Below are positions 1 through 5,703 of a DNA stretch of 6,194 nt, piece by piece. The notes beneath the pieces are model-generated. The model did not search any database. It worked only from the letters and a program-made list of their open reading frames with translations, and was not told the DNA's origin. Position 1 is the first letter of the stretch, and every line of letters starts with the position of its first letter. Source of the stretch: Acidobacteriaceae bacterium (GTDB lineage: Bacteria > Acidobacteriota > Terriglobia > Terriglobales > Acidobacteriaceae); NCBI GenBank assembly GCA_003162255.1, contig PMMJ01000049.1:205-6398 (forward strand), given 5' to 3'. The position numbers and the translations under genes were made by a program.

Positions 1-240
1 ATCATGGTGAAGCCGGCCATGCCTTACCTGGATGTGATTGCCGCGGCCCGCGAACGTTTCGACCTGCCGCTGGCGGCGTATCAGGTGTCGGGCGAGTACG
101 CGATGATCGAGGCGGCGGCCCGCAACCAGTGGATCGACCGGGAACGCGTAATGATGGAGTCGTTACTCTGCATACGCCGCGCGGGAGCGAGCATTATTCT
201 GACTTACTATGCCAAGGAAGCGGCGAAACTGCTGGCCTGA
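1..240 (+). CDS. hemB: Porphobilinogen synthase (delta-aminolevulinic acid dehydratase), C-terminal fragment
   Basis: HemB condenses two 5-aminolevulinate molecules to porphobilinogen in the cytoplasm, the first common step of tetrapyrrole (heme) synthesis. Only the last 80 codons are here; the frame is open at the left edge and ends in TGA at 238-240. The visible part begins in the family active-site signature, IMVKPAMPYLD, where the lysine encoded at 10-12 is the Schiff-base lysine known for this family. It is followed by AAYQVSGEYAM, the conserved serine-containing substrate loop, and by SLLCIRRAGASIILTYYAKE, the usual C-terminal helix and strand. The end LLA is at a normal family position, so the gene is not truncated at its 3' end. 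The neighbouring sigma operon starts 137 nt later and is probably independent of it. Identification is firm; nothing can be said of the missing N-terminus or of its metal dependence. Confidence 0.96.
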   Translation: MMVKPAMPYLDVIAAARERFDLPLAAYQVSGEYAMIEAAARNQWIDRERVMMESLLCIRRAGASIILTYYAKEAAKLLA

Positions 241-263
241 TGCGTCTGGGCAACTCGTTTTGC

Positions 264-295
264 GGTTCACCGCGCTGGACGCGGACCGGCGAACC
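264..295 (+). terminator. G+C-rich hairpin after hemB, possible weak terminator
   Basis: An inner perfect 5-bp stem, CCGCG (270-274) with CGCGG (280-284) around a CTGGA loop, lies inside an outer 5-bp arm pair, GGTTC (264-268) with GAACC (291-295). The two stems are joined by an asymmetric bulge of 1 and 6 nt. The structure starts 24 nt past the hemB stop, a plausible place for a terminator. It lacks a T-tract: only ATCTTT follows, a few bases on. It may be a 3'-end stabilising structure or chance in G+C-rich DNA. Confidence 0.3.
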
Positions 296-301
296 CACCG
301 A

Positions 302-353
302 TCTTTCATACCCTGATGTTTTAACGCTATTAGTAACAAGACTGTTGTAAAAT
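302..353 (+). promoter_or_regulatory. A+T-rich candidate promoter region of the sigma/CHAT operon
   Basis: This is the most A+T-rich stretch in the left part of the window. It lies between hemB and the sigma gene, where an operon promoter is expected. A TAAAAT hexamer at 348-353 could be a -10 element, but I see no convincing -35 hexamer 16-18 nt upstream. The promoter could instead be of an ECF type read by the operon's own sigma factor. The position is supported by context only. Confidence 0.25.
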
Positions 354-365
354 CCGCCCAAGCTG

Positions 366-369
366 GGAG
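366..369 (+). promoter_or_regulatory. Ribosome binding site that favours the TTG start of the sigma gene
   Basis: GGAG at 366-369 stands 8 nt before the TTG at 378, a good Shine-Dalgarno distance. The upstream GTG at 369 overlaps this motif and has no purine-rich site of its own, so the TTG is the better start. Confidence 0.6.
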
Positions 370-377
370 TGGTTACT

Positions 378-1067
378 TTGGCGCACTACGTAAATCTGTC
401 GTCGAGGGAGTTAGTAACTGCGTGCGCTGGCTCGAAAGACGAGAGGGCGTGGGTGGAATTCATTCGGCGATTTCAGCTGGTGATCGCCGCCGCCGTGCTG
501 CGGACCGCCCGCCAATGGGGCGAACCGTCACGCGCGCAACTGGACGACCTGACGCAGGATACCTACCTGAAGCTCTGCGAGAACGATAGCCGCTTACTGC
601 GGTCTTTTCAGCCGCGGCACGAAGATTCCATCTATGGATTCTTGAAAGTGGTGGCGGCGAATGTCGTCCACGATCATTTCAAGTCCGCGCGGGCGGCAAA
701 ACGGGGCGCGGGCCAGACGGAAGCAATCAGGGAAGCAGCGCAAATCGACCCAAAAACGACCGTCAGCGACAGCTTTGAGGCGGTGAGCCAGCGGATTCAG
801 CTGGAGCAGATCGACAAGATTCTGAGACAAGTTGCGGCGGGGAAGGACCAGGAACGAAATCGCACGATTTTCTGGCTTCGCCACCGGCAAGGACTTACTG
901 CCAGCGAGATAGCATCCATCCCATCCATTGGCCTGACGACGGAGGGTGTGGAAAGCGTGTTGATGCGCCTGGCAATTATGATTCGCGGTCACCTTATAAG
1001 CTCCACCCCACACCGCGACGTGAAGGTTCTGAATCGGCAAAATCGTTCTAATAGATTGGGGACTTAG
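378..1067 (+). CDS. ECF-like sigma-70 family RNA polymerase sigma factor
   Basis: A sigma factor of about 229 residues that would direct RNA polymerase to a specific promoter set. Region 2 spans roughly residues 20-110: AWVEFIRRFQ, then DDLTQDTYLKL (near residue 57, the usual D-x-x-Q-[DE] core-binding helix), then GFLKVVAANVVHDHFKS as the -10 recognition helix. Region 4 lies near residues 160-200, with GLTASEIAS and GLTTEGVESVLMRL as the helix-turn-helix. There is no region 1.1 or 3, so the protein is of the ECF or ECF-like class. A basic tail of about 28 residues follows region 4. The TTG start is chosen because a Shine-Dalgarno site fits it; an in-frame GTG at 369 would add three residues. 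The stop lies 2 nt before the next start, so the two are probably translationally coupled, as expected for a sigma factor and its regulator. Target promoters are unknown. Confidence 0.9.
   Translation: MAHYVNLSSRELVTACAGSKDERAWVEFIRRFQLVIAAAVLRTARQWGEPSRAQLDDLTQDTYLKLCENDSRLLRSFQPRHEDSIYGFLKVVAANVVHDHFKSARAAKRGAGQTEAIREAAQIDPKTTVSDSFEAVSQRIQLEQIDKILRQVAAGKDQERNRTIFWLRHRQGLTASEIASIPSIGLTTEGVESVLMRLAIMIRGHLISSTPHRDVKVLNRQNRSNRLGT
1058..1062 (+). promoter_or_regulatory. Ribosome binding site for the TTG start of the CHAT gene
   Basis: GGGGA lies inside the last codons of the sigma gene, 7 nt before the TTG at 1070. It supports a TTG start and coupling of translation between the two genes. No ATG or GTG near the beginning of the frame would preserve the N-terminal zinc-finger segment. 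Confidence 0.55.
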
Positions 1068-1069
1068 TT

Positions 1070-4000
1070 TTGGAAGAAAATCCTAACGGGCATATCGGGA
1101 GTGCTGAGCTGGCGAGACTGCTCGAGGAATCACGCTGTCGTACAGAATCCGTACTGGACGCGGCGGATGTTCACCCTCATCTGGCCGCCTGCCCGGCCTG
1201 CCGGGAGCAATTTGAGGGGCTGGCCTTGCTGGATCACCAACTGAAGAGCTTGAGACCGGCTGATTCCGCACTGCGCCAGGGCGATTGTCCGGGCCCGGCG
1301 GTGTGGCATGAGATTGCCGGCGGCCTGACACCACCCGGCGAGACGCTTGCTTACATTGAACATGCCAGCCGCTGTGATCACTGCGGACCGCTGCTGCACG
1401 GGGCGGTAGCCGAGATGGCCGATCTGAACGGAGAGATTACCGAAGCAGAGCAGAAGCATATCGCGGCCCTCCAGAGCGCAAGCGCGGAGTGGCAGCAGGA
1501 ACTGGCCCAGCGAATTACTGGGACTCGGCATTCGGCGCCAGCTCGGGAATCCACGCCGTGGTGGCAGAGGTGGCGGACCGTTCCGCGCCTGGCGATGGCG
1601 GGAGCATCTCTTCTAGCCGTCGTCGGGGTGGGATCGTGGGTGGCAATACACCGGAACCAGCCAGCCGCCGCCGACCAGCTCCTGGCCCGCGCTTACACGG
1701 AGAAACGCACCCTGGAACTCAGGATCGCAGGCGCCGGCTATGCGCCTCTGCGGGTGTCGCTCGGGCCGGCAGCCTCCTTTATCAGCCGTCCGGCAGCGCT
1801 GTTAAAGGCGGAAGCGCTGATTGCCAGCCAACTGGAATCGCATCCCACCGATCCCTCCTGGCTGCAAGCGTCGGCAGAGGCGGATGTGCTGGAGGGCAAA
1901 TACGACGCGGCGGTCGAAGCTCTGCGCCGCGCCTTGGAGTTGGACCCACATTCGCCCGCGCTCCTGACCGATCTCGCTACCGCCTATTTCCAGCGTGCCC
2001 AGCAGGAAGACCGGAAGGAAGATCTGGGAGCAGCTTACGAGTACCTAAGTCAGGCATTGAAGCTGAAGCCCGACGATCCAGTGGCGCTCTTCAATCGCGC
2101 GATTGTCGCGGAACATCAGTTCCTTTATCAGCAGGCGCTCGATGATTGGGAGCATTACCTGCGCGCGGATCCGGGTTCCCAGTGGGCTGAAGAGGCCCGC
2201 AGCCGGGCCAACGCGGTGCGTGAAAAGTTGAAAGAGCACGCGGGCCAGGCGACACCGCTTCTATCTCCCGCCCAGGTGGCTGCCGTGGCCGCCAGCGGTA
2301 GTCCTGGCGCCGAGATCGACCCTCGGGTCGAGGAATATCTGCACGAAGCGGTCCGCTCCTGGTTGCCGAAGGCTTTTCCCGAAGCGAAAGCTATCGCCGA
2401 TCCGAGCGCCGGGCAGGCGCTTTTTTTTTTGGCGGACCTGACCAGCCGGCAACACGGCGACCGATGGCTGGCTGATCTTCTGCAAGGCTCATCGGCGCGA
2501 CATTTTCCGCAAGCGGCAAACGAGCTCGCCCAAGCCGTCAAAGCCAATGATACCGGCGACTATCGCTTCTCCCGCGAACAGGCTGACATGGCCGAAAAGC
2601 TCTTTCGCGCTTCCGGCAACACGGCGGGAGCGCTGCGCGCGGAATTCGAACAGTCGCTCTCCTCCCAGATCTCGCGCCGAAGCGAATCGTGCCGACGACA
2701 GGCAATAGCTGCGGCAGCGGAGTCCCGGGGTTATTCGTACCCCTGGGTGCAGATTCAGCTTGGCCTGGAGGAAGGCGTCTGTTCGGCATTGATGGGCGAT
2801 TTTGGCACCTTCGAAAAAGCCGCGCGTCGCGCCGAGGATCGCGCCCAGCAGGCTCGCTACGGCGGCCTTTATCTGCGGGCTCTGGCATTTCTTGCAGACG
2901 GTAAATTCGACGCCGGTGACCGGCCGGGCGGCTGGAAACTCGCCTGCGCCGGCCTGGAACGCTACTGGTCGGGACAATTTCCCGCTATGCAGGGCTACAA
3001 CCTTTATTACGACATATCGTACGCCGCCGACTCCGCCGGTCAGTCAAATTTGCAACTGGCAAGCGGGCGCGAAGCCGCGGCCCTGATCGATGCGGACGAA
3101 GATATGTTGTTACGCGCCTGGGCCCACATCAACATCGCCAAAGCGGCTACGGCTGCCCATCAGCCTGATGTTGCCAAACAACAGTACGCGGAAGCCGCGC
3201 GGCTGTATGCTCTTGCCCCACAGACCGATGCCATTCGGGCCTACCGCATCGAGAACGAGATCAGGACCGCTCAACTGGAGGCGCGCCAAAGTGGGTTCGA
3301 TGCCGCGCTGGTCCGCTTGACTAGCGTCCAGGATGAGGTTCGGCAACTTTCCAATAACCTTCTCGCCCAATTCTTTTATTCCACCCTGGGCGAAGTGCAG
3401 CTCTGCAGCCATCATGCGACCGAGGCCGAGCAGGCCTTCCGTCCGGCGTTGCGCTTGGCCGAACAAAACCTGGCGTCCTTGACTTCCGAGGCGGAACGAA
3501 CCAGCTGGAGCAAAGATGCGGCGCCGGTGTATCTGGGACTCGCCGAAGCTGAGCTGGTTCAGGGGCACGAACAGGAATCGCTCGATGTGTTCGAGTGGTA
3601 CCTGGGCGCGCCGCAGCGTGTCGGCAAGCATGGTCCCGACCCATTGCAATCCCTGCCCGACCCCTTCCGGCTGCCTGCTCGACTTCCTCTCCTCTCCAAC
3701 GAAACCGTACTGGCTTTTGGAGTGCTGCCCGATGGCCTCGCCATTTGGGTCTATGACGACCGCGGGGTGAGCGCGAAGTGGATTCCCCAATCGCCTCAGG
3801 GACTGGAGGATCTGGCAGCCAATTTTTATGCCCAGTGTGCGGATCCTGCCTCGGAATTGAGCGCGCTGCGGCGGGACAGTCAGAGTTTGTATTCGCTGCT
3901 CATCGCTCCGGTGGAGCAAAGGCTGGGCCAAAGCCTGGACTCGAAACGCACTTTGGTGATCGAGACCGAAGGTTTTCTCGCCAGACTTCCCTTCGAAGCC

Positions 4001-4699
4001 CTGATGGACGCAAGCGGTCACTACCTGATCGAGCGCGCGCCCATCGTCCACTCACCCGGACCCTACTCCGAAGCGCGTATGCACCCCGACATTGCAATTT
4101 CGCCCGACTTGCCCGCCCTGATCGTAGGCAGCGCGGCTTCTTCGCCCGATACTGGCTTGTTTGTCGTTCCCAACGTTCCCGCCGGCGCGGACGCGGTTGC
4201 CAGCGGCTTTCATTCCCCGCGCGTCCTTGAGGGCCCGGAAGCAACTCTCAGCGCGGTTATGAAAGCGATGCCGTCAGCCGCCGTTTTTCATTTCGCTGGA
4301 CACGCCATCACCACCTCCAACCATACGGGACTGATGCTCGAGGGCCGAGACGCGCGCACCGCCGCTCCTGTTCTTCTGGATGCGAATGCTGTGCGCCATC
4401 TCAATTTGCAGAAGATGCAGTTGGCCGTCCTGGCGGCGTGCAGCACCGACTCCGGCGAAGGAGGGTCGCGCGGATTCGACAGCGTGGCCGAGGCTCTGCA
4501 GACTTCCGGCGTGCCTCATGTGGTGGCCAGCCGCTGGACGGTGGATTCGGTCGAGGCCAATGCATTTGTGGACTATTTTTATGGCTTCTTGCTTTCCGGC
4601 CAGCCGGTCTCCAACGCAACTCGCCTGAGTTCGCAGAAGATGTTGTGGAACCGTCACCCTTACTATTGGGCGGCGTTCGCCGCCTACGGACGTCCCTGA
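1070..4699 (+). CDS. Membrane-anchored zinc-finger (anti-sigma-like)/TPR/CHAT protease fusion
   Basis: A 1209-residue protein. Residues 1-110 hold two HxxxCxxC motifs (H37-C41-C44 and H98-C102-C105, with C23 and C73 as possible fourth ligands), the pattern of zinc-binding anti-sigma domains. After WWQRWR, one membrane helix spans about 172-193. The positive charge before it puts the N-terminus in the cytoplasm and the rest outside. TPR-like pairs lie at about 262-390 (GKYDAAVEALRRALELDP; AYEYLSQALKLKPDDP), followed by a long helical region to about 870. The CHAT domain fills about 874-1209. Its likely catalytic dyad is H1078 in HFAGHA and C1124 in LAACSTDSGEG, and it ends with the family-typical HPYYWAAF. 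CHAT domains are caspase/separase-like cysteine peptidases. The adjacent sigma gene suggests that the finger segment binds it. Domain identity is strong; the anti-sigma role, topology and activity are inferred. The gene contains a T10 run at 2421-2430. Confidence 0.9.
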   Translation: MEENPNGHIGSAELARLLEESRCRTESVLDAADVHPHLAACPACREQFEGLALLDHQLKSLRPADSALRQGDCPGPAVWHEIAGGLTPPGETLAYIEHASRCDHCGPLLHGAVAEMADLNGEITEAEQKHIAALQSASAEWQQELAQRITGTRHSAPARESTPWWQRWRTVPRLAMAGASLLAVVGVGSWVAIHRNQPAAADQLLARAYTEKRTLELRIAGAGYAPLRVSLGPAASFISRPAALLKAEALIASQLESHPTDPSWLQASAEADVLEGKYDAAVEALRRALELDPHSPALLTDLATAYFQRAQQEDRKEDLGAAYEYLSQALKLKPDDPVALFNRAIVAEHQFLYQQALDDWEHYLRADPGSQWAEEARSRANAVREKLKEHAGQATPLLSPAQVAAVAASGSPGAEIDPRVEEYLHEAVRSWLPKAFPEAKAIADPSAGQALFFLADLTSRQHGDRWLADLLQGSSARHFPQAANELAQAVKANDTGDYRFSREQADMAEKLFRASGNTAGALRAEFEQSLSSQISRRSESCRRQAIAAAAESRGYSYPWVQIQLGLEEGVCSALMGDFGTFEKAARRAEDRAQQARYGGLYLRALAFLADGKFDAGDRPGGWKLACAGLERYWSGQFPAMQGYNLYYDISYAADSAGQSNLQLASGREAAALIDADEDMLLRAWAHINIAKAATAAHQPDVAKQQYAEAARLYALAPQTDAIRAYRIENEIRTAQLEARQSGFDAALVRLTSVQDEVRQLSNNLLAQFFYSTLGEVQLCSHHATEAEQAFRPALRLAEQNLASLTSEAERTSWSKDAAPVYLGLAEAELVQGHEQESLDVFEWYLGAPQRVGKHGPDPLQSLPDPFRLPARLPLLSNETVLAFGVLPDGLAIWVYDDRGVSAKWIPQSPQGLEDLAANFYAQCADPASELSALRRDSQSLYSLLIAPVEQRLGQSLDSKRTLVIETEGFLARLPFEALMDASGHYLIERAPIVHSPGPYSEARMHPDIAISPDLPALIVGSAASSPDTGLFVVPNVPAGADAVASGFHSPRVLEGPEATLSAVMKAMPSAAVFHFAGHAITTSNHTGLMLEGRDARTAAPVLLDANAVRHLNLQKMQLAVLAACSTDSGEGGSRGFDSVAEALQTSGVPHVVASRWTVDSVEANAFVDYFYGFLLSGQPVSNATRLSSQKMLWNRHPYYWAAFAAYGRP
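2405..2430 (+). terminator. Intragenic hairpin plus T10: terminator-like or slippage element
   Basis: AGCGCC (2405-2410) pairs with GGCGCT (2416-2421) around a GGGCA loop, and ten T residues fill 2421-2430. This is the textbook form of an intrinsic terminator, but it lies inside the CHAT gene at codons 446-454, where it encodes ALFFL. Termination here would leave a message for the zinc-finger, membrane and TPR parts only. Slippage by one T in either direction leads to TGA, at 2439-2441 (one T fewer) or 2473-2475 (one T more). The pattern is seen directly; function is not shown. Confidence 0.4.
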
Positions 4700-4709
4700 A
4701 ACTCACAAA

Positions 4710-4714
4710 AGGAG
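4710..4714 (+). promoter_or_regulatory. Ribosome binding site of the exported protein gene
   Basis: AGGAG lies 5 nt before the ATG at 4720. It fixes that ATG as the start, although the frame stays open far upstream into the CHAT gene. It is the strongest ribosome binding site in the operon and the only one here paired with ATG. Confidence 0.75.
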
Positions 4715-4719
4715 AACCG

Positions 4720-5652
4720 ATGAGAAAACCACGCCACTCCCGCATTTCGCTGGTCGTGACCGCTGCCGTTTTCCTGGCAGTCCTGACCATGCCAGCGTGT
4801 CTCCAGACCAACAAGGAAACCAAGGAAGTCACGCCCGCGGCACAAACAGCCACGCCAACTATCCACGAGGTCTACGTCATCTTTGAAGGTCCCTGGGCTT
4901 TTGCTCCCGATCCAAAAGACCCCAACAGCGTGATTGCCATGGCGCCGAAAACCACGAACCATCGCGATCTATTCGTGCAATCTTCCGACAAAGCACTGGT
5001 CCCGGGAGTTTACGATCTCTCCGTCCCGGCTCGCACCGCGCCCGCGGCCGGCACCATCCATCCCAACATCCTGCGGGCGAAAATTGACGCCAAGAACGTC
5101 CAGCATGTTCTCGACGACAAACTGGTGCGCTACGCCATACGCCTTCCCAAGCCCGAGGCCTACGTTCCAGGTCTCTACTTCCGGAGCCGCGCTGGGTCCA
5201 CCTATCCCCCCGATGCTTCCACCGAGAAGAATTACGTTACCTCTGTCTCCCTGAAATACACCGTTTCGACGCTCAACGGGTTTTCCGTCGCGGGATCGCC
5301 CGACAGCGGTACCTTCAATCCGCTGTTGCTCCAAGTGGACACTCCAAACATAGAGTTTGCCATCGATCCGACTTGGGACGCCAACCCTGCCAACAACGTT
5401 TGCCATGTCCACGAGCGAGAGACCTTCCATTCGCTGACCAAGCTCCTCAATTTGACTCTGTACTTGGATTTTCCGAGTGACGCGGGCACATGCCACGACA
5501 AAGATCCGCAGAATCCTCGTCCGGCTAAAGCGGAGATCGACCGCCGATCTCCCCTGGCAGGGGGTTTCAGGCAACATCTACTGGCGGCCATCTATTTCTT
5601 TGGGACACAGGGAGGTGGGTGCAAGGCCCCCATCATCGTTAGCAGCGACTAG
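4720..5652 (+). CDS. Exported protein of unknown function, possible lipoprotein, in the sigma/CHAT operon
   Basis: I do not recognise a named family in this 310-residue protein. The N-terminus is a signal peptide: basic MRKPRHSR, a hydrophobic core at about 9-24, then MPAC with C27. MPAC is a poor lipobox (M and P at -3 and -2), so it may be a lipoprotein or a secreted protein. A Thr/Lys/Ala-rich linker reaches about residue 47. The body follows: VYVIFEGPWAFAPD at 51-64, then an APKTTNHRD motif, GVYDLSVP, and several alternating hydrophobic strands that suggest a beta-rich fold. C228 (in CHVHE), C258 (in CHDKD) and C301 could form disulfides or bind a metal through the nearby histidines. The start is 20 nt after the CHAT stop with a good ribosome site, so it belongs to the same operon. 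If the CHAT domain is extracytoplasmic, this protein shares its compartment and could be its substrate, sensor or regulator; that is inference. Confidence 0.8.
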   Translation: MRKPRHSRISLVVTAAVFLAVLTMPACLQTNKETKEVTPAAQTATPTIHEVYVIFEGPWAFAPDPKDPNSVIAMAPKTTNHRDLFVQSSDKALVPGVYDLSVPARTAPAAGTIHPNILRAKIDAKNVQHVLDDKLVRYAIRLPKPEAYVPGLYFRSRAGSTYPPDASTEKNYVTSVSLKYTVSTLNGFSVAGSPDSGTFNPLLLQVDTPNIEFAIDPTWDANPANNVCHVHERETFHSLTKLLNLTLYLDFPSDAGTCHDKDPQNPRPAKAEIDRRSPLAGGFRQHLLAAIYFFGTQGGGCKAPIIVSSD

Positions 5653-5663
5653 GCATATTCACG

Positions 5664-5692
5664 CGGGGACGGGTTGCCCCAGCCTGTCCCCG
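5664..5692. terminator. 12-bp hairpin between convergent genes (terminator or REP-like palindrome)
   Basis: CGGGGACGGGTT (5664-5675) pairs with AGCCTGTCCCCG (5681-5692) around a GCCCC loop. All 12 positions pair, two of them as G-U. It begins 11 nt after the exported-protein stop and ends 11 nt before the stop of the minus-strand gene, a natural place for a shared terminator. Neither side has a T-tract, so Rho-independent ending is not assured. The CGGGGAC/GTCCCCG arms could also be a copy of a dispersed REP-like palindrome. Confidence 0.5.
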
Positions 5693-5703
5693 TATCCTGA
5701 ACC

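Noticed and set aside
369..377. GTG at 369 as start of the sigma factor
   Set aside because: The GGAG site overlaps it and no other ribosome site precedes it. TTG at 378 has correct spacing. Not fully excluded.
241..377. Small RNA, tRNA or riboswitch in the gap after hemB
   Set aside because: Only a modest hairpin is visible. There is no cloverleaf or conserved riboswitch core.
594..1040. Minus-strand open frame of 148 residues opposite the sigma gene
   Set aside because: Shadow of the sigma factor; composition and motifs do not look like a real protein.
1489..2145. Plus-strand open frame of 218 residues in another frame of the CHAT gene
   Set aside because: The product is low-complexity Gly/Arg/Ser/Pro, typical of an off-frame reading, and the zinc-finger, membrane and TPR signals are all in the main frame.
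3110..4051. Minus-strand open frame of 313 residues opposite the CHAT gene
   Set aside because: It lies wholly inside a well-supported gene, shows no known motif, and is the usual shadow of a long G+C-rich coding sequence.
4438..4719. Upstream in-frame extension of the exported-protein gene into the CHAT gene
   Set aside because: It overlaps the conserved CHAT C-terminus and would bury the signal peptide. The AGGAG site and the ATG at 4720 fit much better.
378..5652. A type III-E CRISPR (Craspase) or gasdermin-type CHAT defence operon
   Set aside because: No repeat array, Cas7-11-like or Csx30-like gene is visible. The third protein has a signal peptide and no gasdermin-like features that I can recognise.
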